Position numbers and translations under genes: made by a program | Notes under the pieces: generated by a model | Databases searched by the model: none | Told to the model about the DNA's origin: nothing | What the model saw: only the letters and a program-made list of their open reading frames with translations | Shown here: positions 58,792 to 64,000 of the stretch, one piece after another | Layout: each line of letters begins with the position of its first letter | Numbering within the stretch: the stretch's first letter is position 1 | Assembly: GCF_006438825.1 (NCBI RefSeq) | Contig: NZ_RCZP01000012.1 | Coordinates: 1-64,000, forward strand | DNA: 64,000 nucleotides | Source of the DNA: Muricoccus nepalensis | GTDB lineage: Bacteria; Pseudomonadota; Alphaproteobacteria; Acetobacterales; Acetobacteraceae | Direction of reading: 5' to 3'

Positions 58792-59892
58792 CTATGCCGC
58801 CGGCGCCGAACTGTCAACCACGCGCCGCACGCTCGCGCGGATGAACCCGCCGCCGAGCACGCGGTCCCCGTCGTAGAGGACGCAGCCCTGGCCGGGGGCG
58901 GCGATCACGGGTTGCGCCGGGCTCACGACGAGGCGCCCCGAGGCCGCGTCCCAGGCGGCCGTCACGGGCTGCGGCTCCTCCCGCGCGCGGAACTTCGCGG
59001 TGGCGGCGAAGGCCCCCTCGGGCGGCGCGGCGAGCCAGTTCACCTCCCCCACAGTGACCTCCGGCACCGGGATCGCGGCGGCGGGCGCCACCACCACCCG
59101 GCGGCGGGCGGGGTCGAGGGCGGCGACGCGCAGCCCCGCCTCGCCGGGAAGGCCGAGCCCGCGGGCCTGGCCCACCGTGTAGCGCGCGAGGCCCTGATGG
59201 CGCCCGAGCACGCGCCCGACCCCGTCGACGATCTCGCCCGCCTCCGCCGCCTCGGGGCGGAGCCGCGCCACGAGGTCGTGGTAGCGGCCCTCCGGCACGA
59301 AGCAGATGTCCTGGCTGTCGGGCTTCTCCGCGACGGCGAGGCCCAGCCGCGCGGCCTCGCGCCGCACCGCCGCCTTGTCGGGCATGTCGCCGAGCGGGAA
59401 GCGGGCGAAGGCGAGCTGGTCGCGGGTGGTCGCGAAGAGGAAGTAGGACTGGTCGCGCGCGGGGTCCGCCGCGCGGTGCAGCTCGGCGCCGCCCGGCCCC
59501 TCGACGCGCCGGGCGTAGTGGCCGGTGGCCAGCGCCTCGCAGCCGAGGTCGCGCGCCAGCGCCACGAGGTCCTGGAACTTCACGGTCTGGTTGCAGCGCA
59601 CGCAGGGGATGGGCGTCTCGCCGCGGGCGTAGCTGTCGGCGAAGTCGCCGATGACGGCGTCGCGGAAGCGGCTCTCGCGGTCGAGCACGTAGTGGGGGAT
59701 GCCCAGGCGGTCGGCGACGTCGCGGGCGTCGTGGATGTCCTGGCCCGCGCAGCAGGCGCCCTTCTTCTGGACGGCCGCGCCGTGGTCGTAGAGCTGGAGC
59801 GTGGCGCCGATCACCTCGTGGCCGGCCTCGGCCAGCAGGCCCGCGACCACGCTGCTGTCCACGCCGCCGGACATGGCGACTAGGATCCTCAC
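58792..59892 (-). CDS. mnmA: tRNA-specific 2-thiouridylase MnmA
   Basis: Puts sulfur on U34 of tRNA-Lys, -Glu and -Gln. It has 366 residues. The PP-loop is [20 protein letters not shown]; the catalytic cysteines are in PIPCVRCNQTVKFQDL (Cys97) and EKPDSQDICFVPEGRYHDLV; ALATGHYARRVEG and RDQSYFLFATTRDQLAFARF are family blocks. GTG start at 59892 overlaps the tenA stop (GTGA). Last gene of the cysteine desulfurase operon, fitting its need for sulfur from IscS. Confidence 0.96.
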   Translation of the reverse strand: MRILVAMSGGVDSSVVAGLLAEAGHEVIGATLQLYDHGAAVQKKGACCAGQDIHDARDVADRLGIPHYVLDRESRFRDAVIGDFADSYARGETPIPCVRCNQTVKFQDLVALARDLGCEALATGHYARRVEGPGGAELHRAADPARDQSYFLFATTRDQLAFARFPLGDMPDKAAVRREAARLGLAVAEKPDSQDICFVPEGRYHDLVARLRPEAAEAGEIVDGVGRVLGRHQGLARYTVGQARGLGLPGEAGLRVAALDPARRRVVVAPAAAIPVPEVTVGEVNWLAAPPEGAFAATAKFRAREEPQPVTAAWDAASGRLVVSPAQPVIAAPGQGCVLYDGDRVLGGGFIRASVRRVVDSSAPAA

Positions 59893-60578
59893 GCCGCGTC
59901 GAGCCCCATCTGCCAGAAGTCGGCCTCGAGCCGCGACGCCTCCGCGAAGACGCGCGCGAGGGAGGCGAGGCGGGCCGCGCCGCCATGGGTTTCGCCGAGC
60001 GCGTCCAGACGCTCCGCGGAGGCGCGCGCCACCGCCTGGTAGTCGGGGCTGGCGTACTGGACGATCCAGTTCTCGTAGGGATTCCCCTCGCGAAGGCGGC
60101 CCGGATGCGCCTCGATCCGCCGGGCGACCTCCCCGTAGCCGACCGTGCAGGGGGCGAGCGCCACCTCCAGGTCGAGGATGTCGCCCCGGAAGCCCTGGTC
60201 CATCACCCAGCGGGTGTAGCCGACGGTCTCGGGCGCCTCGGGCTCGGCCAGCACCGCGGCCTCGTCCAGCCCCCAGTCCCAGCAGTAGACGAGGTGCAGC
60301 TTCGTCTCGTCGAGGATGGCCTGCACGACGGCGCCCTTGGCCCACATGGCCTCCAGGCTCTCGGCCTTGACCACCGCCAGCGCCTGGGCGCGGGCGAACT
60401 GCACGAGGAAGAGGTAGTCCTGCACGAGGTAGCGCCGGAAGGCCGCCAGCGGCAGCGTGCCCTCGGCCAGGCCCCGCACGAAGGGGTGCCAGCAATAGGC
60501 GTCCCATTCCCGCGCCGCCGCCGACCGGAGGGCGCGGAACAGCCCGCCCTCGCGGCCGTAGGGGGCGGGAGGCGTCAT
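59889..60578 (-). CDS. tenA: TenA-family aminopyrimidine aminohydrolase
   Basis: A 229-residue all-helical protein. TenA landmarks are [40 protein letters not shown] and [20 protein letters not shown], with the catalytic Cys144. Salvages the thiamine pyrimidine ring from degraded thiamine. It lies inside a sulfur-transfer operon with coupled starts on both sides (ATGA with ferredoxin, GTGA with mnmA). No TPP riboswitch is near it, so expression follows the operon. Confidence 0.93.
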   Translation of the reverse strand: MTPPAPYGREGGLFRALRSAAAREWDAYCWHPFVRGLAEGTLPLAAFRRYLVQDYLFLVQFARAQALAVVKAESLEAMWAKGAVVQAILDETKLHLVYCWDWGLDEAAVLAEPEAPETVGYTRWVMDQGFRGDILDLEVALAPCTVGYGEVARRIEAHPGRLREGNPYENWIVQYASPDYQAVARASAERLDALGETHGGAARLASLARVFAEASRLEADFWQMGLDAA

Positions 60579-60901
60579 CCGGCGTTCCGGCTGCCGGCGG
60601 GCAGCTTCACCACCAGACCGTCGAGCTTCGGCGTCATGATGAGCTGGCAGCCCAGGCGGCTGGTCTCCTGCAGGTCGAAGGCGAGGTCGAGCATGTCCTC
60701 CTCGTCCTCGGTCGGCGTCTCGAGCTTGGCGAACCAGCCGGCCTCCACGATGACGTGGCAGGTGGAGCAGGCGAGGCTGCCCTCGCAGGCGCCCTCGATG
60801 TCCACGTTGTGCTTGTGGGCGATCTCGAGCACCGAGAGCCCGAGCGGGGCCTCCACCTCGCGGCGCGTTCCGTCCCGCTCGACGAAGGTCATCTTCGGCA
60901 T
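60575..60901 (-). CDS. fdx: 2Fe-2S ferredoxin (ISC/adrenodoxin type)
   Basis: A 108-residue adrenodoxin-type ferredoxin. Cluster ligands are Cys39, Cys45 and Cys48 in [15 protein letters not shown], and Cys85 in SRLGCQLIM. The acidic [16 protein letters not shown] block is typical. Supplies electrons in Fe-S cluster assembly or sulfur relay. The start ATG 60901 lies 35 bases after the iscS stop. Confidence 0.95.
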   Translation of the reverse strand: MPKMTFVERDGTRREVEAPLGLSVLEIAHKHNVDIEGACEGSLACSTCHVIVEAGWFAKLETPTEDEEDMLDLAFDLQETSRLGCQLIMTPKLDGLVVKLPAGSRNAG

Positions 60902-60935
60902 CGTTCTCTCCTCGCCCGCGGGCCGGTGGGGGCGT

Positions 60936-62120
60936 TCACTCCGCCGCCGCCCGGTGCCGCACCCCGTTCCAGGCCCGCGACAGCTCGGCCGCCGCACGGT
61001 CCACCTCGGCGGGCGAGGTAAAGCGGCCGATGCCGATCCGCAAGGTCGCGCGTGCCTCCGCCTCCGGCAGGCCGATCGCGCGGAGGACGTAGGAGGGCTC
61101 CACGCTGGCCGAGGAGCAGGCGCTGCCAGTCGAGACGCAGACCCCCGGCGCCGCCGCCATCACCGCCTGGGCGTCCACCCCGCCGGGCAGGGTGAGGTTG
61201 AGGTTGCCCGCCACGCGCCGCGCGCGGTCGCCGTTCACCCGCAGCCCCGGGATGCCCGCCTCCAGCGCCGCGAGGAAGCGGTCCCGCTGGCCGGCGATCC
61301 GGCCCTCGTCGAGCGCCATCTCGAGCCGCGCGATCCGCGCCGCCTCGCCGAAGCCGACCACGAGCGGCGCGGGCAGCGTGCCCGAGCGCAGTCCCCGCTC
61401 CTGCCCGCCGCCCGAGAGCAGCGGCGCGAGGCGCACCCGCGGGCGCCGGCGGACGTAGAGCGCGCCGATCCCCTTGGGCCCGTAGAGCTTGTGCGCGGAG
61501 AGGGAGAGGAGGTCGACGCCTAGCGCCCCGACGTCGAGCGGCATGCGCCCGGCCGCCTGGGCGGCGTCGGTGTGGAACAGGGCGCCCGCGGCGCGCGCCA
61601 TGGCGGCGAGGGCCGCGATGTCCTGAACCACCCCGATCTCGTTGTTCACGGCCATGACGCTGACGAGGAGCGTCGGCACGGCAAGCGCCTCCCGCAGGGA
61701 CTCGGGGTCGAGCAGCCCGTCGGGGCGCACCGGCAGGAACACCGGCTCGAAGCCCTCGGCCGCGAGGTCGCGTAGGCTCTCGAGGACGCATTTGTGCTCG
61801 GTGGCCAGCGTGACCACCCGGCGGCGCTCCGTGCCCTGGGCGGCCGCGAATCGGGCCGCGCCCTTGATGGCCAGGTTGTTCGACTCCGTCGCGCCGGAGG
61901 TGAAGACCACCTCCCTCGGCTCCGCCCCGATGAGATCAGCGACATGGGCCCGCGCCGCCTCCACCGCCGCCTCGGCCTCGCGCCCGAGCGCGTGCTCCAC
62001 GCTTCCGGGATTGGCGAAGTTCGCCTCCCACCACGGGCGCATGGCCGCGAGCACGCGCGGGTCGGGCGGCGTGGTCGCGTGGTTGTCGAGGTAGGCGGGG
62101 CGGTTCGGGGCGGCCGTCAT
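60936..62120 (-). CDS. iscS: Cysteine desulfurase (IscS-like)
   Basis: PLP enzyme taking sulfur from cysteine, 394 residues. [65 protein letters not shown] (PLP Lys211) and the mobile-loop Cys335 in [20 protein letters not shown] are present. Class I (IscS/NifS) with an extended active loop, able to pass sulfur to MnmA and scaffolds. Second of two tandem desulfurases. The scaffold genes iscU, iscA and hscBA are not here. Confidence 0.95.
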   Translation of the reverse strand: MTAAPNRPAYLDNHATTPPDPRVLAAMRPWWEANFANPGSVEHALGREAEAAVEAARAHVADLIGAEPREVVFTSGATESNNLAIKGAARFAAAQGTERRRVVTLATEHKCVLESLRDLAAEGFEPVFLPVRPDGLLDPESLREALAVPTLLVSVMAVNNEIGVVQDIAALAAMARAAGALFHTDAAQAAGRMPLDVGALGVDLLSLSAHKLYGPKGIGALYVRRRPRVRLAPLLSGGGQERGLRSGTLPAPLVVGFGEAARIARLEMALDEGRIAGQRDRFLAALEAGIPGLRVNGDRARRVAGNLNLTLPGGVDAQAVMAAAPGVCVSTGSACSSASVEPSYVLRAIGLPEAEARATLRIGIGRFTSPAEVDRAAAELSRAWNGVRHRAAAE

Positions 62121-62172
62121 CCCCTCAAGATGGGCGAGGCGGGCCGCCCGGACGAGGCCCCGCGGGCGCGGA

Positions 62173-63282
62173 TCAGCCCACCGCGCGGAGCGCCCCGCCC
62201 CCGTTCCCGGGGCGCAGGCGCGCGCGGACCGTGCGGTGGGCGGCCAGGAAGCGCTCCACCGCGTCGTCGGGCGCGTTCCAGGGCAGCGAGACCCGGATGG
62301 CCTCGCCCGCCGCCTCGCCGAGCCCCATGGCCGCCAGCACGGGGCTCCGCGCCACCTTGCCGGAGGAGCAGGCGGCGCCGGCCGAGACCCTGACACCCTC
62401 GAGGTCGAGGGCGATCACCTGGGTCTCCGCGGGGACGCCGGGCAGGACGAGGCAGGCGGTGTTCGGCAGGCGCGGCGCGCCCGCGCCGGCGACGGGCAGG
62501 CCGAGCGCGGCCTCGATCGCGTCCCGCATGGGCGCGAGGCGCGCGGCGGCGGCGGGATCGGCGGCCAGCGCGGCCGCGCCGAGACCGGCGATGGCGGGCA
62601 GCGCCTCGGTCCCGCCCCGGCGCCCGCGCTCCTGCCCGCCGCCCGCGACGAGGGGCGCGAGGTCCAGCCCCGGCCGCAGCAGCAGCGCGCCCGCGCCCTT
62701 GGGGCCGCCCATCTTGTGGCCGGAGACGGCCAGGCTGTCGGCCCCGCTCTCCGCGAAGGAAAGGGCGATGCGCCCGGCGGCCTGCACGGCGTCGAGGTGC
62801 AGCAGGGCGCCGTGCCGGCGGCAGAGGGCGGCGGCCTCGGCGAGCGGGTGGATCACGCCGGTCTCGTTGTTGGCGGCCATGAGGCAGACCAGGGCCGGGG
62901 CGCCCTCCGTCAGGGCGCGCGCCATGGCCTCGAGGTCGAGGGTGCCGTCGCCGAGGACGGGAAGCGTCTCCGCCCCCTCGGCGGCGCGCAGCACGGCCGG
63001 GTGCTCGGTGGCGCCGGCGAGGACGCGCCGCCCGCGCCGGAGGGAGGCGATGGCGAGCGCGTTCGCCTCGGTGCCGCCGGAGGTGAAGACCACGTCCCGC
63101 GCCGCCGCCCCGAAGCGCGCGGCCACCCGGGCGCGCGCCTCCTCCAGCACCCGCCGGGCCGCCCGCCCGTCGGCGTGGACGGAGGAGGGGTTGCCGACCA
63201 GGTCCAGGGCCGCGAGCGCCGCCGCCCGCGCCTCCGGCCGCAGCGGCTCGGTGGCGTTGGCGTCGAGGTAGAGGGGCGTCAC
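62173..63282 (-). CDS. Cysteine desulfurase (NifS-like, second copy)
   Basis: A 369-residue class I desulfurase, clearly diverged from the neighbouring copy. YLDANATEPLRPEARAAALA, TSGGTEANALAIASLRRGRR, VSGHKMGGPKGAGALLLRPG (PLP Lys190) and the catalytic Cys305 in VRVSAGAACSSGKVARSPVL are seen. GTG start 63282 overlaps the regulator's stop (GTGA). Two adjacent desulfurases may serve separate acceptors. Confidence 0.93.
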   Translation of the reverse strand: MTPLYLDANATEPLRPEARAAALAALDLVGNPSSVHADGRAARRVLEEARARVAARFGAAARDVVFTSGGTEANALAIASLRRGRRVLAGATEHPAVLRAAEGAETLPVLGDGTLDLEAMARALTEGAPALVCLMAANNETGVIHPLAEAAALCRRHGALLHLDAVQAAGRIALSFAESGADSLAVSGHKMGGPKGAGALLLRPGLDLAPLVAGGGQERGRRGGTEALPAIAGLGAAALAADPAAAARLAPMRDAIEAALGLPVAGAGAPRLPNTACLVLPGVPAETQVIALDLEGVRVSAGAACSSGKVARSPVLAAMGLGEAAGEAIRVSLPWNAPDDAVERFLAAHRTVRARLRPGNGGGALRAVG

Positions 63283-63749
63283 CCCTCCTCCTCCCCCGGG
63301 CCGTTGCTCGCGACGGCCCCCGGCACGGGCACGGCGCGCCCCATCGTGCGCCCCTCCACCACGTCCTGGAGGGTGATGGCCGAGAGGAAGAAGCGCACCT
63401 GCTCGCCCAGCTCGCGCCAGAGGTCGCGCTGGTCGGGGGGCATGTCCGGGGTCTCCGCGGCCTCGGCGCCGCCGGCGATGGTGTCGTCCACGGCCTCCAC
63501 GATCTCCGCCACCGTGATGGCGGAGGCGGCCCGGCCGAGGCGGTAGCCGCCGCCGGGCCCGCGGGCCGAGCGCACCAGGCCGGCGCGGCGGAGGCGGGCG
63601 AAGAGCTGCTCCATGTAGGCGGCCGACAGCATCTGCGCCTGGGCGATCTCCGCCAGCGTCACCGGCGCCCCCTTGGCACCGTCCAGTCCGCGTCGCGCCA
63701 TCTCCGTCAGCGCCATCACGGCGTAGCGACCGCGGGTCGAAAGGCGCAT
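63279..63749 (-). CDS. Rrf2-family regulator (IscR-like), cysteine-free
   Basis: A 156-residue winged-helix regulator heading the operon. MRLSTRGRYAVMALTEMARR, VTLAEIAQAQMLSAAYMEQL, FARLRRAGLVRSARGPGGGY and ITVAEIVEAVDDTI match IscR. The C-terminal DLWRELGEQVRFFLSAITLQ block is kept, but the three cluster cysteines that usually precede it are missing; the protein has no Cys at all. It therefore cannot hold a cluster on cysteine thiolates in the E. coli way. Likely controls its own operon; what it senses is open. Confidence 0.93.
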   Translation of the reverse strand: MRLSTRGRYAVMALTEMARRGLDGAKGAPVTLAEIAQAQMLSAAYMEQLFARLRRAGLVRSARGPGGGYRLGRAASAITVAEIVEAVDDTIAGGAEAAETPDMPPDQRDLWRELGEQVRFFLSAITLQDVVEGRTMGRAVPVPGAVASNGPGEEEG

Positions 63750-63814
63750 GTCAGCCCCACCGCCCCGCCGGGCCCGCGAGGCCAGGACGGAGGCGGGCGG
63801 CAGCCATGCATACT

Positions 63815-63850
63815 GATTCATGAGGCCATGCCATGTTTTGGTTATGAATC
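63815..63850. promoter_or_regulatory. Spaced inverted repeat upstream of the Rrf2 regulator
   Basis: GATTCAT (63815-63821) and ATGAATC (63844-63850), perfect arms 22 bases apart, in an AT-richer patch 66-101 bases before the regulator start. Possible operator or promoter region of the desulfurase operon. No known consensus is matched. Confidence 0.35.
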
Positions 63851-63908
63851 CCGTCGGGCGATGCCTATATTGCGCTTGTCCCTCGTACCGGAAGGCCGCG
63901 TGGGGCAG

Positions 63909-64000
63909 ATGGCACCCCCGGAACACGGATCGGACGCGCCGCCGTCGCCCCTGGCCACCCCCCTCCGCGGGGGCGGGGCCGGTTTGACGGAACGTTCTGA
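63909..64000 (+). CDS. Possible start of a divergent gene, cut by the window edge
   Basis: ATG at 63909 after GGGGCAG opens a frame of 30 codons that runs off the window (MAPPEHGSDAPPSPLATPLR, then GGGAGLTERS). Low-complexity N-terminus, no family visible. It lies divergent to the Rrf2 regulator; a TATATT box at about 63873 could be its -10 element. Confidence 0.3.
   Translation, partial: MAPPEHGSDAPPSPLATPLRGGGAGLTERS

Noticed and set aside
59889-60960. TPP riboswitch for tenA
   Set aside because: tenA starts inside an operon with an ATGA overlap; the upstream bases are ferredoxin coding sequence and show no THI-box pattern.

Overview
The window reads as a chromosome segment of a very GC-rich alphaproteobacterium. 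The gene content (lone Bug-type and other periplasmic receptors, a TRAP transporter, mreB, ilvBHC-leuA, malate synthase G, a Rrf2/cysteine desulfurase cluster) fits Acetobacteraceae, Roseomonas-like, but this is inference from style and family content, not from a marker gene. Coding density is high, and many neighbouring genes overlap by ATGA or GTGA. I see no CRISPR array, prophage or rRNA operon.

Bases 1-4194 are different: visibly lower in GC and mostly decayed. They hold two inverted copies of a dead IS5-type transposase with an identical 298-bp stretch, a broken hydrolase/secreted-protein gene pair, an intact SRPBCC protein and an IS3-type scrap. They end at the 3' end of a tRNA-Lys gene, as an island would. 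From 4.3 kb the ordinary core begins: mreB without mreCD, a glycine-zipper lipoprotein and a Tat-exported amidohydrolase. The branched-chain amino-acid genes follow on the minus strand (ilvB-ilvH-ilvC, then leuA). An unannotated leucine-rich leader peptide with competing hairpins precedes leuA. Next come miaA, serB, an ArsR-type regulator, a TauE-type permease, a sugar epimerase/aminotransferase pair, a potassium channel and a RidA protein.

From 19.5 to 21.3 kb lies a probable zinc ABC transporter (permease and ATPase, no binding protein). It is headed by a 43-residue membrane microprotein, with a Zur-box-like palindrome right at that gene's start. DUF445, a TRAP dctPQM set and two glycosyltransferases follow. 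At 29.2-30.7 kb is a pair of enzyme-family proteins that both lack expected catalytic residues: a hydantoin-racemase-like protein without either catalytic cysteine and a TauD-like protein without the iron triad. Next come an M20 peptidase, a lactate-permease-like carrier, an AlkA-type glycosylase and a quinone reductase/EamA/hydrolase run.

From 37.8 to 51 kb is a nitrogen-scavenging neighbourhood. Four periplasmic receptors with no permease partner sit beside C-N bond enzymes: an M20D amidohydrolase, diaminopropionate ammonia-lyase, an M20 peptidase, an amidase, an isochorismatase-like amidase and gamma-glutamyltransferase. Malate synthase G follows, then a peroxiredoxin-cysK-cysE operon, a D-amino-acid dehydrogenase, an envelope glycosyltransferase with a deacetylase-like protein, and tRNA-Met(CAT). 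The window ends with a sulfur-transfer operon transcribed leftward: a cysteine-free Rrf2/IscR-like regulator, two cysteine desulfurases, a ferredoxin, TenA and MnmA. The operon joins cysteine sulfur mobilisation to 2-thiouridine formation in tRNA.
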